From Amycolatopsis sp. (GTDB taxonomy: Bacteria > Actinomycetota > Actinomycetes > Mycobacteriales > Pseudonocardiaceae): 64,000 bases of DNA. The translations under genes and the position numbers were made by a program. The stretch is taken from NCBI RefSeq assembly GCF_025464955.1, contig NZ_JAODNM010000040.1:62001-126000 (forward strand). Reading direction: 5' to 3'. The notes below the pieces were generated by a model that was not told the origin of the DNA, did not search any database, and saw only the letters and a program-made list of their open reading frames with translations. Positions 22,641 through 30,812 of the stretch are shown here, one piece after another; position 1 is the stretch's first letter, and every line of letters begins with the position of its first letter.

Positions 22641-25600
22641 TTAGACCGTGCGAAGTGCCCACAGCACTTCAGCGGACACCAGTTGCGCTGTATCGCTGGA
22701 ACTCGCGCCCGCAGGCGGATACACGTTCACCGTGACGTGCGGTGCCACAGGGCCAGATGACGTCGAGGACGAGGCCATCGCGGCGGCACCGCCCGACGTC
22801 GCCGCGGGCATCATGCGGTTGGCCGCGGCCAGCAGGTCGAGGGAACGCCGCGAGTCGTCCAGCGGGATGTAGGCCTCCGGGACTGTGGCGTCCCCCATCC
22901 ACTTCAACGTGCCGGGCGCCACGACCTGCGCGATTCCCGCCAGAGCGTTGGCCGACGTCGGTGTCGGCAGACCGCCGTCGGCGAACATCTTCACCGGCGC
23001 CTGGATCGAGCCCTCCGCCTGCATCGAGCCGGCCATGCCGGTGCCGATGCCGATCGACGCCGAACCGCCGATGGTCTTGATCTGGATCCGGATCACCCGG
23101 CCGTCGTTGCCCCGGACCAGGCCGTTGATCGCGTCCTGCGCGGCTTGGGTGTCGCCGGTGATCTTGATCTGCTTGCCGTCGGGCAGCTGGTACACCGCCT
23201 GGCCGACGTTGTTGATTTTGACCTTGAGGCCGTCGGACTGGGCCTCGGTCACCGACATCTTGCCGATGGTGTCCTGCAGCGACTGGGGAAGGTTTCCCTT
23301 GAACGCGTCGGCGAGTTTGACCGCCTCGGCGTTCTGGGCGTGCAGTCCGTCGGTGAGCTTGCCGGCCGCGGTGGTCGCGGTCGAGTTGGCCTGAGCTGCC
23401 TGCCCGGCCGCCTTCTCCTCGTTGGCGAAGGCCTGCTCGACCGCGAGCAGCGCCGTGGCCTTCTGGGCGGCCGTCGCCTTGGTGTCACCGGACACCTTGT
23501 TGTAGCTGGCCAGCGCGGTCTTGCTGGACTCGACCGAACCGCGGTACGCCAGGTTCGCGTCCTGGCTGGCGTAGATCGCCTGCGTGGCCGCGTTGGTCGC
23601 GTCCCGGTTGGCCACCTGCGCCTGAGTCAGCCCGGTCAGGCTGCCCTCGGAGAGCAGATAGGCGTCGTTGGCTTCCTTCTCCGCCTTGATCTGCTCGCCG
23701 ACCGCGCCGGTACCGTTCATGATCGCCGAAAGCTGCTGCAGCTGTGCGTCGTGCAGCTTGATCGTGCTGCCGGTGACCAAACCGTTGGTGTAGTTGGTCT
23801 CGGTGCCGTATCCGGTGACCTTGGTCTTGACGTCCTCGTAGGCGCCGCCATTCTTCAGCAGCTGCTCGTTGAGCGACTGCAGGCCCTTGATCGAGTCCTG
23901 GCTCAAACCCTGCTGCTTGCCGATGGCGGCGATCGAGTCGTTCGACTTCGTCGTCAGGACGTCCAGCGCGCCGGCGTTCCCGGTGATGGCGAGCTGAGCC
24001 TCGCCCAGGGTGCCGCCGAAGACCTTCAGGTTGGAGGCCGCGTTCTTGTCGGCCAGCGCCTTGTTGTTCGTCGCCGCGGTGGCGTCGCCCATGGTGCCGT
24101 TGTCCTGGCGCAGCGCGTCGGTGAGCTGCAAGACGTTCTGCTTGTGCTCGGCGACCTTCTCGGCGGCCTTCTGCTGCGCCTCGCCGAACTGCTGCAGCAA
24201 CAAACTGCCGCCGACCATCGCCAGGCCGAGTGGGTTGAACCCGGTGTCCACGATGGACCCGAGTCCGGCCTTGAGCTTGCTGGTGCCGTTCTTGTCGGCG
24301 TCCTCCATCGCCGTCTTGAACGGGGTCGTTTTCTTGCCCGCGTCGTCGACGCTGCCCGCGAACGCTTTGAGCCCAAACCCGGTCGCGCCGAGGCTGGTAC
24401 CGAACAGCTTCGCGACCGAGTTCACCGCGCCCAGAGAGCCGGCCGACTGCGCGAGCGGACCCGCCCACGCGCCGAGGCCCTTCGCCACCTGGTTGACGAT
24501 GCCGAGCATCCCGCCGACCGTGCCGATGAAACCGCTCGTCGCGCCCTGCAGCGCTGGCATGCCGTTGGTCGTGAGCGTGCCGATGATGCCCTCGACCTGG
24601 CCGAGTGACGCCCGGAACTGCGGCAGCACCGCGTTGGCGCCGTTGGACAGGTTCGCCAACAAGGTGCCGATGAAACCTTCGAGGTCGCGGACGATCCCGC
24701 CGGTGGTCTGCATCGCCTGGTTGGACGAGTCGGCGCCGGCGGCCATGTTGGTGAACATGTCGCCCACGCCCGCGCCGGTCTGCTCGGCCATCGACCGCAA
24801 GCCCTGCAGTGGCCCGTTAGAGTTGCGGACCGCCGTCAGCATGCCCGGCACCGCGTTCTCGGCGAAGTCCGTCACCGAGCCGGTCAGCATCTTCACCGCG
24901 GGCACGCTGTCGTCCATGGCCAGCTGGATCTCAGGGGCCATGCGGTGGAAGCTCGCGCCGAGGTCGTCAGCCGCGGTCGAGAGCGGGCCGACCATCACCT
25001 GGGACATCGAGTTGATCGAGTCCTCGACGTGGTTCTGCATGTCGGTAAAGGACTTCACGACGGTCTGGTTCGAGCTGACCGACTTGGCCGCGATGCCGAT
25101 AAACAATGCAGGTACCAGCGCGAAGGACGCACCGACCGCCAGCGCGCCGGCGGCAGCCGCCGCCGGGAGCCCGGCGAACATCGCGGCGAACTGGATCAGC
25201 GAGAACTGGGAGTTGACCTTGTCGACCTGGGCCTTGGCCGCGTCGGCCAACTTCGGGCTGCGCTTGAAATCGTCGCCCAGGCCGCTGATCTTCTCTTCGA
25301 ACTTCTTCGTGTCAAGGTCGGCCTCCACCACGACACGCTTGCGGGTGGCGAGTAGCGCGTCGATCTTCGCCTGTGCCTTCGCGATGTTCGCGTCGACGTC
25401 GAGTTTGGTGTTGCCGCGCTTGGATTCCAGGTCGGCGATCTTGGCTTGCGCCTTCGCGACGTTCGCGTCGATCTCGATCGTGGTGGCGTTCTTCTTCGCC
25501 GCGAGCTCATCGATCCGCGCGCGAGCCCGGGTGATGTCCGCGTCGGTGGGGATCTTGATCGCGGTGCCGGCTTCGGTGTCCCGCGCGAAATTCTTGACCT

Positions 25601-25694
25601 CTTCACGGGCCTTGGTCATGGCATCGTCCACCGTGGTGGTGATCTCCATATACGCCTTGGCTACGCGGATTCCCTCGTCGTTGGCCACGATCAA
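22641..25694 (-). CDS. tape measure protein
   Basis: 1017 aa. Residues about 15-140 are long helices with three approximate 24-aa repeats (ITRARARIDELAAKK, VAKAQAKIADLESKR, IAKAQAKIDALLATR). A hydrophobic region follows near 170-215 (MFAGLPAAAAAGALAVG), then extended helical scaffold, and a C-terminal Gly/Ala region. The length is expected to set tail length. It is preceded by the frameshifted chaperone genes. Confidence 0.95.
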   Translation of the reverse strand: MIVANDEGIRVAKAYMEITTTVDDAMTKAREEVKNFARDTEAGTAIKIPTDADITRARARIDELAAKKNATTIEIDANVAKAQAKIADLESKRGNTKLDVDANIAKAQAKIDALLATRKRVVVEADLDTKKFEEKISGLGDDFKRSPKLADAAKAQVDKVNSQFSLIQFAAMFAGLPAAAAAGALAVGASFALVPALFIGIAAKSVSSNQTVVKSFTDMQNHVEDSINSMSQVMVGPLSTAADDLGASFHRMAPEIQLAMDDSVPAVKMLTGSVTDFAENAVPGMLTAVRNSNGPLQGLRSMAEQTGAGVGDMFTNMAAGADSSNQAMQTTGGIVRDLEGFIGTLLANLSNGANAVLPQFRASLGQVEGIIGTLTTNGMPALQGATSGFIGTVGGMLGIVNQVAKGLGAWAGPLAQSAGSLGAVNSVAKLFGTSLGATGFGLKAFAGSVDDAGKKTTPFKTAMEDADKNGTSKLKAGLGSIVDTGFNPLGLAMVGGSLLLQQFGEAQQKAAEKVAEHKQNVLQLTDALRQDNGTMGDATAATNNKALADKNAASNLKVFGGTLGEAQLAITGNAGALDVLTTKSNDSIAAIGKQQGLSQDSIKGLQSLNEQLLKNGGAYEDVKTKVTGYGTETNYTNGLVTGSTIKLHDAQLQQLSAIMNGTGAVGEQIKAEKEANDAYLLSEGSLTGLTQAQVANRDATNAATQAIYASQDANLAYRGSVESSKTALASYNKVSGDTKATAAQKATALLAVEQAFANEEKAAGQAAQANSTATTAAGKLTDGLHAQNAEAVKLADAFKGNLPQSLQDTIGKMSVTEAQSDGLKVKINNVGQAVYQLPDGKQIKITGDTQAAQDAINGLVRGNDGRVIRIQIKTIGGSASIGIGTGMAGSMQAEGSIQAPVKMFADGGLPTPTSANALAGIAQVVAPGTLKWMGDATVPEAYIPLDDSRRSLDLLAAANRMMPAATSGGAAAMASSSTSSGPVAPHVTVNVYPPAGASSSDTAQLVSAEVLWALRTV

Positions 25695-25698
25695 CCCC

Positions 25699-26058
25699 TC
25701 ACCTGAACTGCATCGCAGCCATCTCTTCAGCGCTGATGTGAGTGACTGTCTCGCCGGGCTCGAGGAACGCCGACATCATCGGATCGAGCGGCACGGTTTC
25801 GGCCGGCGGTTCGGCGAGCAGGCGGTCGATCGCACACCGGCACGCCCCGCCGTACGCGGGCAGATGCTCGACGAATCCCCAATACAATCCGGGGTCTAGC
25901 TCAAGCGTTTGGTCCGGCAAGAGCCGGTGGTACCGCGACAGGTCGCTGGTCACTGCCGTCTGCAGTTCCGGGTGAGCTGACCAACCGATCCGGTCCACCC
26001 ACGCCCGTGTCTGCGCCAGCCAGTCGGGGATCCCGTCCGGTGACCGCTCCGGCGTCAC
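25699..26058 (-). CDS. tail assembly chaperone, T-frame (made as G-T fusion)
   Basis: The T frame continues the upstream G protein after a ribosomal shift at CCCAAAAG (26059-26065). It encodes 119 aa from the GTG at 26058, beginning MTPERSPDGIPDWLAQTRAW. There is no ribosome-binding site of its own. The shift is +1 (AAA to AAA on the run of four A) or -2. The fusion would be about 225 aa and start at 26377. In siphoviruses the G and GT proteins chaperone the tape measure. Confidence 0.8.
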   Translation of the reverse strand: MTPERSPDGIPDWLAQTRAWVDRIGWSAHPELQTAVTSDLSRYHRLLPDQTLELDPGLYWGFVEHLPAYGGACRCAIDRLLAEPPAETVPLDPMMSAFLEPGETVTHISAEEMAAMQFR

Positions 26059-26377
26059 TTTTGGGTGGCACCACGCCCGCGATCTTGTACGACACTGCCG
26101 CCAGGATCGCGTCGAGGTTGTGGTCCATCACGTCGCTCGGCTCGGCGAGCGCGCGGTCCATGAACTTGCGGAATCCGTTGTCGCTGATCATCCAGCGCGC
26201 GGCCATTACGGTCGCGTACTCCGCGCCGACCTCGGACACGTTCGTCCGGTGCGCCAGGCTTTCGGTCACCGAGGCCTTCGCGATGAGTGTGTAGTCGTGT
26301 CCGTCCATCCGAAACAGGAACTCGACCGGCCGCTCGGCTGCGGGCGTGGTCGGGCGGTCAGGAATGTCGATGGTCAT
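25901..26377 (-). CDS. tail assembly chaperone, G protein
   Basis: 158 aa starting at 26377. It contains KASVTESLAHRTNVSEVGAE and FRKFMDRALAEPSDVMDHNL, typical of phage tail chaperones of the lambda gpG type. The T frame overlaps its C-terminal 50 codons. It lies between the major tail and tape measure genes. Confidence 0.85.
   Translation of the reverse strand: MTIDIPDRPTTPAAERPVEFLFRMDGHDYTLIAKASVTESLAHRTNVSEVGAEYATVMAARWMISDNGFRKFMDRALAEPSDVMDHNLDAILAAVSYKIAGVVPPKSDAGAVTGRDPRLAGADTGVGGPDRLVSSPGTADGSDQRPVAVPPALAGPNA
26059..26065 (-). promoter_or_regulatory. ribosomal slippage site (G to T frame)
   Basis: Minus-strand CCCAAAA read as CCC AAA AGT in the G frame. Slippage of tRNA-Lys by +1 on AAAA (or -2) enters the T frame at GTG ACG CCG. 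The overlap has no other simple slip run. Confidence 0.6.
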
Positions 26378-26471
26378 GGTGTCCTCTCACGGAAGGGTTT
26401 GGGCGCCCACCACGCGCCGGCCGACGCTGTGGGCTCTAGCGGCCGTGACCCGCCAGCCGAAACAAGACGGC

Positions 26472-27071
26472 CTAGGCCGTGGCGTTCATCGTCTTCATGC
26501 CCCACGGGGCGATGGAGTTCGACACGAAGTGGCACATCGCCGAGACACCGGCGAACATGGACTTGTTCGTCTTGTCCGCGGTGTAGGTCAGGTCGGAGAC
26601 CTGCAGCACCTTGCGCAGATTGATATCGCGCTTCTGCCCGGCGAAACCGGTGTCCGACACCGGCGCCTTGCCCCGGATGAGGATCTTGAAGTACACCGGG
26701 TCGTTCGCGACGAGGTCCGCCACCGGCTCGAACGCGTCCATCGCGGTCGCGCCGGTGCCGGTGGTGGTGATCGTGCCGCCGTTCATCAGCGTCTTGAAGT
26801 TCGTCGAGTTGACCTTGGTCAGTGGGATCGCCGCGGCGGTCGCCGCCTGGTCCAGAGAGGACGCCAGCGGGAAACCCGACTGGTCGACGTACTGCTGGAC
26901 GTACTTCATGCCGAACACGAGCTTGAGCCCGCCGTCGGTGGCGCCGGCGTAGATCCAGTTCGCGGCGGCCGCGGTGGTCGGGGTGGCCGGCTCCACGGCG
27001 AGGGCGTCGGTGAACGGCGCGACGTAGATGTCGCACGGGCCGACTGTGAGGTCGCTTGAGGACACAGGCAT
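26472..27071 (-). CDS. major tail protein
   Basis: 199 aa, ATG start. Beta-rich, with SDLTVGPCDIYVAPFTDALA at the start, a central TTTGTGATAMDAFEP and a GQKRDINLRKV block. It lies just upstream of the G/T chaperone gene and downstream of the head-tail genes, the expected place for the tail tube protein. Confidence 0.85.
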   Translation of the reverse strand: MPVSSSDLTVGPCDIYVAPFTDALAVEPATPTTAAAANWIYAGATDGGLKLVFGMKYVQQYVDQSGFPLASSLDQAATAAAIPLTKVNSTNFKTLMNGGTITTTGTGATAMDAFEPVADLVANDPVYFKILIRGKAPVSDTGFAGQKRDINLRKVLQVSDLTYTADKTNKSMFAGVSAMCHFVSNSIAPWGMKTMNATA

Positions 27072-27072
27072 G

Positions 27073-27336
27073 TCAGTTGCTCCCCGCGGTCTTCGAGGTC
27101 ACCGCGGCGAGATCGCCCGGCTTGGTGGTCGGCACGACGGTCGGCACAGCGTCTCCGGGCTTCGGGTTCGATCCCTCGACCGCGGTGACATCGGGCTCGC
27201 TGCCGAGCGCCGTGTGCCACGCGGCGATCTCGTCGGCGGTGCACTCGGTGACGCCGCCGCCCACCTGCCCGCGCAGACCGGCCGCTTCGTCGTCGGGCAG
27301 CTCGCGCACGCCCCAGGGTGTGTTGTACAGGGCCAT
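27073..27336 (-). CDS. small head-tail region protein
   Basis: 87 aa from the ATG at 27336 (AGGAG 10 nt upstream). The sequence begins ALYNTPWGVRELPDDEA and ends in a Pro/Thr/Ala-rich tail. It resembles small proteins found between tail terminator and tail tube genes. No function is clear. Confidence 0.6.
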   Translation of the reverse strand: MALYNTPWGVRELPDDEAAGLRGQVGGGVTECTADEIAAWHTALGSEPDVTAVEGSNPKPGDAVPTVVPTTKPGDLAAVTSKTAGSN

Positions 27337-27349
27337 ATCGGCCACGCTC

Positions 27350-27781
27350 CTAAATAGTCGGTGTCCAAATCAGCTGGGCGTCGAGGGTGACGTGCGCCAG
27401 TGCTGCCGTGTCGCCGTGAACCCGCACCGGGCCATCGGAGATCCACGCTTCATTGATCAGTGCCGCCGGGAATCCCGGGATGATGTTGTTCGCCATACGC
27501 GGCACGCTGCGCGCGATCGCCTCGCCCGCACCATCGGCCTTCCCCCACGGGGGTACTTCCGTTGGGCCTGAATAGAAAACGTCGATCTGCACGCGCATCG
27601 TGCGCGAGCCGACCGGCGCCATGCTCGGGTCCAACGTCGTGGCCACCGTGAAGTGCCGGACGAATCCGTCCGGGACGGTCGAGCTGGTGAGGGTGTCGCC
27701 GATCGGCAGGGCTGTCATCGTGGCCAGCCACGCCGCCGCGACGGTCTCGTTGGTGGCCATGCCAATCACGGGAGTGAACAC
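27350..27781 (-). CDS. tail terminator-like protein
   Basis: 143 aa from a GTG at 27781, chosen over 27904 because GGAGGGGG lies just upstream. The pattern has the compact alpha/beta layout of DUF3168-like tail terminators: TNETVAAAWLATMTALPIG, then DVFYSGPTEVPPWG. It caps the tail tube. Confidence 0.7.
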   Translation of the reverse strand: MFTPVIGMATNETVAAAWLATMTALPIGDTLTSSTVPDGFVRHFTVATTLDPSMAPVGSRTMRVQIDVFYSGPTEVPPWGKADGAGEAIARSVPRMANNIIPGFPAALINEAWISDGPVRVHGDTAALAHVTLDAQLIWTPTI

Positions 27782-27794
27782 AGCGGCCCCCTCC

Positions 27795-28085
27795 CTACTG
27801 CGTGATGACGCGTTCGGTGTGGATCGATGGCCGCAAGTACGGCTCCGGAGCGAACTTGTCCGTGCCCCGCTCGACATAGGCGCCGTAGTCCGCATTGGAC
27901 TCAATCCGGTAACCCGCCGACGCCGATCCCGTGCTCTCGATGCGGGACACGAGGTTTCCCGTCCGGCGAGGTGCGCGCTGCCTCGCCTCGTCGGTCACCG
28001 ACTTGATGACCGCGTCGCACGCGTCGACGATCGACGCTTCGAACTCGGCCATGCCTTCCTCGTCGATCTCGACACGGCCACTCAC
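27795..28085 (-). CDS. HK97 gp10-like head-tail joining protein
   Basis: 96 aa from a GTG that overlaps the previous stop (GTGA). The pattern is MAEFEASIVDACDAVIK, EARQRAPRRTGNLVSRIEST and GYRIESNADYGAYVERGT, which matches HK97 gp10-like morphogenesis proteins. Confidence 0.85.
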   Translation of the reverse strand: MSGRVEIDEEGMAEFEASIVDACDAVIKSVTDEARQRAPRRTGNLVSRIESTGSASAGYRIESNADYGAYVERGTDKFAPEPYLRPSIHTERVITQ

Positions 28086-28402
28086 CCGGCACGCACCTTC
28101 GCCATGACCAGCCAATCGCCCCGCCGTAGCGGAGACCGCCGAGCGGCCGTGACGTCGAACATCGTCCCGTCGGCCCCGCGCAGCAGAGTGGCCGACGTGA
28201 TGTTCTGGGTGCCCTTGCGGATGTAGAGCTCCCACTGCTGCACCACGGAGACCTTCCCCGTCGCCGGGTCCGTCACGGTCTCCGTGGTGTCCACGATGGA
28301 CGCAGGGATTGTCTCCAGCACCGCGCCCAGCGTGGGGTCGCCCCAGCTGTCAGTGCCCGGTTGGCCGAGCACCTCGACCGTGGTCTGGTACGCGAAGCTC
28401 AT
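28082..28402 (-). CDS. head closure/stopper protein
   Basis: 106 aa. Beta-barrel-like sequence with VLETIPASIVDTTETVTD and LLRGADGTMFDVTAARRS. It lies between connector and gp10-like genes, the place of the head closure (SPP1 gp16-like) protein. It overlaps both neighbours by 4 bp. Confidence 0.7.
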   Translation of the reverse strand: MSFAYQTTVEVLGQPGTDSWGDPTLGAVLETIPASIVDTTETVTDPATGKVSVVQQWELYIRKGTQNITSATLLRGADGTMFDVTAARRSPLRRGDWLVMAKVRAG

Positions 28403-28872
28403 GGCCCGCTCCAGAGATACGGATCGTTGATCCCGCCGTACCGAATGGACTCGCCATCGAACTGGTCCTGCAGGAACAACGCGCCGAGCTCAACGTCCCA
28501 TTCGCGCTGCATCTCCACCGACACCAGCGAGCGGTCCTCAGTCCCGCCGACCTTCAAACTGGCCAGCAGCGCCTTCTCATCCTCGGACAGGAAGACGCCC
28601 TTGGCGACGTTCTGGGCGTACCCCTGGGTGAAAGCACCCGCGCCCTGGTAGGTCACCGCGTCGGGGTTGCGGAACGCCCGCTCAGCGGCCCGCAACGCGA
28701 TGACCCGCACCACCTTCGGCACGATCGTGGGGTCGGTCCACGCTTGCCCGACCTCGGTCTCGATGAGGTCGGACGCATCGGAGAGTGCGGCGGATGCACG
28801 GGCGTAGTCCGGGGTGCCGTCCGTCAGAGTCTCGCCGAGCCGGTCACTGAGATCCGCAACTGTGCCGTACAT
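28399..28872 (-). CDS. head-tail connector (adaptor) protein
   Basis: 157 aa, with an N-terminal helical domain (ADLSDRLGETLTDG, then SDASDLIETEVGQAW) and a region TIVPKVVRVIALRAAERAFR, typical of the gp6-like adaptor proteins. It lies downstream of the capsid gene. Confidence 0.8.
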   Translation of the reverse strand: MYGTVADLSDRLGETLTDGTPDYARASAALSDASDLIETEVGQAWTDPTIVPKVVRVIALRAAERAFRNPDAVTYQGAGAFTQGYAQNVAKGVFLSEDEKALLASLKVGGTEDRSLVSVEMQREWDVELGALFLQDQFDGESIRYGGINDPYLWSGP

Positions 28873-28885
28873 CCGCCGCCGCCGA

Positions 28886-30106
28886 TCAGGTGCTCAGCGT
28901 CAGCTTGCAGCCACGGACGAACGCGCCCGCGGTGCCGCCGGCCGTGGTGGTCGCCACGGTGACCGTCGGGGTGCCGCCGGTCAGACCGGCCGGGTTGCCC
29001 GTCATCTGGTCGACGTTGGTTCCCGCCGGGAAGGTGACCGTCCACACGCCACCGGCCACGCCGGTGACCTGGCAGTCCGGAGCGACGTTCAGGTCGTTGA
29101 TCGCCTTGCGGACCTGCGCCGACGTGCCCGCGAACGGGATCGTCGCCGTGGTGCCCGTCAGGGTGTTCGCGGTGACGGTCAGCGTGAAGGTGCCGCCCGT
29201 CGCGCCGCCGCCGATGGTGACGGTCTGGACCTCGGCCGACTTGCCGTCAGTGACGACGTTCGCGCCGATGTAGGCGTTGACGATCGAGCGGTCGGCGAGG
29301 ACCGTCGCGTCGTAGTCACGCAGCCACCGCATCGCCAGGCCGTTGTAGGACTGCTGCACGCCGAACGTGGCGCCGTCCGGCACGACCGGAGCTGCCATGG
29401 CGCACGCAAACGCGGCCTTGTGGAACACGTACGCGCTCTTCGGGTCGATCGCCTGCGACAGGTACGCAGGCATGCCCGCGATGGTGGTGACGCGGGCGTC
29501 GATGATCGCCGACGGGGTCTGGCCAGTGGAGTCGTAGCGGTTGAACTGGTCGAAGGACATGATCGTCTCTTCGACGTCGGACCCCATGACGATCACGCGG
29601 TCGGCCAGCGGCACGAACTGCTTGTTGAGGTAGTTGCGCGCCTTGATGAACGCCGTCGCCGGGCGGCTGGTGGAGATCGCCGCGTTGTCAATGCTGAGTT
29701 GCGCCGCGGTCGGGTAGGTGGCGCCCTCGATCGCCGCGGCGACTTGGTTTTCCATCTCCCGGGCGACCGCGCGGACCTGGGGCTGCAAGATCTGCGTCCC
29801 GAAATCCTTGATGTCGAGCGTCAGCTCGGCGTCGGTCACGCGCACCGCGCTGTAGACGTCGTTCGACAGCTTGATGTCGACACCGACCTCGTTGATGTCG
29901 TCCAACACGATTGTTCCGGTCGAGCGCAGACCGCGGGTGTGGGCGTCAAGGCGGGCCGGGACGCGCAGGGTGACGGTGTCACCGAACGCGCCTTTGAAGT
30001 CGGCGATGCCGTAGTTCCACACCAGACCGGGGAGAACGATCTCCCGCTCGAGGATGCCGAGCGCCGCCGAGGCGATCACTGTCGGCTTGAGGTATGCGTT
30101 GGCCAT
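28886..30106 (-). CDS. major capsid protein with C-terminal decoration-type domain
   Basis: 406 aa. The first 290 residues have the P22-coat/HK97-like layout with MANAYLKPTVIASAALGILE and DRVIVMGSDVEETIMSFDQF. The last 100 residues (from VQTVTIGGGATGGTFTLTVT) form a beta-rich domain with TAATVRKAINDL-like and GGVWTVTFPAGTN patterns seen as independent or repeated surface domains in actinophage virion proteins. Its position after the scaffold confirms identity. Confidence 0.9.
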   Translation of the reverse strand: MANAYLKPTVIASAALGILEREIVLPGLVWNYGIADFKGAFGDTVTLRVPARLDAHTRGLRSTGTIVLDDINEVGVDIKLSNDVYSAVRVTDAELTLDIKDFGTQILQPQVRAVAREMENQVAAAIEGATYPTAAQLSIDNAAISTSRPATAFIKARNYLNKQFVPLADRVIVMGSDVEETIMSFDQFNRYDSTGQTPSAIIDARVTTIAGMPAYLSQAIDPKSAYVFHKAAFACAMAAPVVPDGATFGVQQSYNGLAMRWLRDYDATVLADRSIVNAYIGANVVTDGKSAEVQTVTIGGGATGGTFTLTVTANTLTGTTATIPFAGTSAQVRKAINDLNVAPDCQVTGVAGGVWTVTFPAGTNVDQMTGNPAGLTGGTPTVTVATTTAGGTAGAFVRGCKLTLST

Positions 30107-30125
30107 GACGGCCTGCCTTTCGGTT

Positions 30126-30167
30126 GGGGGTTGCCGCTAAACGGCGTGACATTCAGCGGCAGCCCCC
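30126..30167 (-). repeat. 13-bp stem-loop between scaffold and capsid genes
   Basis: 30126-30138 pairs with 30155-30167 (one wobble) around a 16-nt loop in the 79-bp gap. No T-tract follows, so partial attenuation or RNA processing to raise capsid translation is more likely than full termination. Confidence 0.65.
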
Positions 30168-30185
30168 ACGAGAGGCCACCGTGTC

Positions 30186-30755
30186 CTAGCGGCGGATTTG
30201 CGCCGCGAGCTTCGCCGGATCGGTTTCTTCCGGCTCTTCGTTCGGCTTCGAGCCGGCACGAAGTTTCGGGATCGGCCGGCGATCAGGCGGGCCACTGGCC
30301 GCGGCCGTTCCGCCGAACGTTTCGAGCAGATCAGCGGCGTCGGCGTCGAGTTCTTCTTTCGTGGTGCCAACGAGCCGCTTCGCCTGCGCTTTGGTGAGAC
30401 CATGCTCGAGGCCGATGTCAAGCTTGAGCAGTTCGAGCTCGGCCTTCTCGGCGCGCGTCGCGAGCGCCGTGTGAGCCTCTTCCCGCTTCTGCTGCTCGGA
30501 CTTGGACGCGTCGGCCTTCTCCTGCTCGGCCTTGCGGAAACCAGCCAGCTCGGTCTCCAGAGCGGTCGCCTTCGTCTTCGCGGCGTTGCGCTCTTCGCGG
30601 ATCGCGGCCAGCGCGCGCTGCCCCGGCTCGCCGAGCTTGTCCTCGCCGTCGATCTTCTCCTGGGCGGCAGCGGCCGCGGCTGATGCGGCGGCTGCTGTGG
30701 CGGCGTCCGCGGCGGTCGCTTCGGCGGCCAGTTCTGCGTCAGTCTTTTCGGGCAT
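30186..30755 (-). CDS. scaffold protein
   Basis: 189 aa from the ATG at 30755. Almost entirely helical, Ala/Glu/Lys-rich: a poly-Ala stretch, then REERNAAKTKATALETELAG and EKAELELLKLDIGLEHGLTK. It resembles DUF4355-type scaffolds and lies immediately upstream of the capsid gene. Confidence 0.85.
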   Translation of the reverse strand: MPEKTDAELAAEATAADAATAAAASAAAAAAQEKIDGEDKLGEPGQRALAAIREERNAAKTKATALETELAGFRKAEQEKADASKSEQQKREEAHTALATRAEKAELELLKLDIGLEHGLTKAQAKRLVGTTKEELDADAADLLETFGGTAAASGPPDRRPIPKLRAGSKPNEEPEETDPAKLAAQIRR

Positions 30756-30812
30756 GACAAATGTCCCTCTCGAAGGGTGGTTGGCCGCGGGCATCGCGCG
30801 GGCGGCCGGGAA

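Noticed and set aside
23145-24608. 487-aa plus-strand ORF in the tape measure gene
   Set aside because: Antisense shadow of the tape measure; Arg/Leu/Gly-rich low-complexity product.
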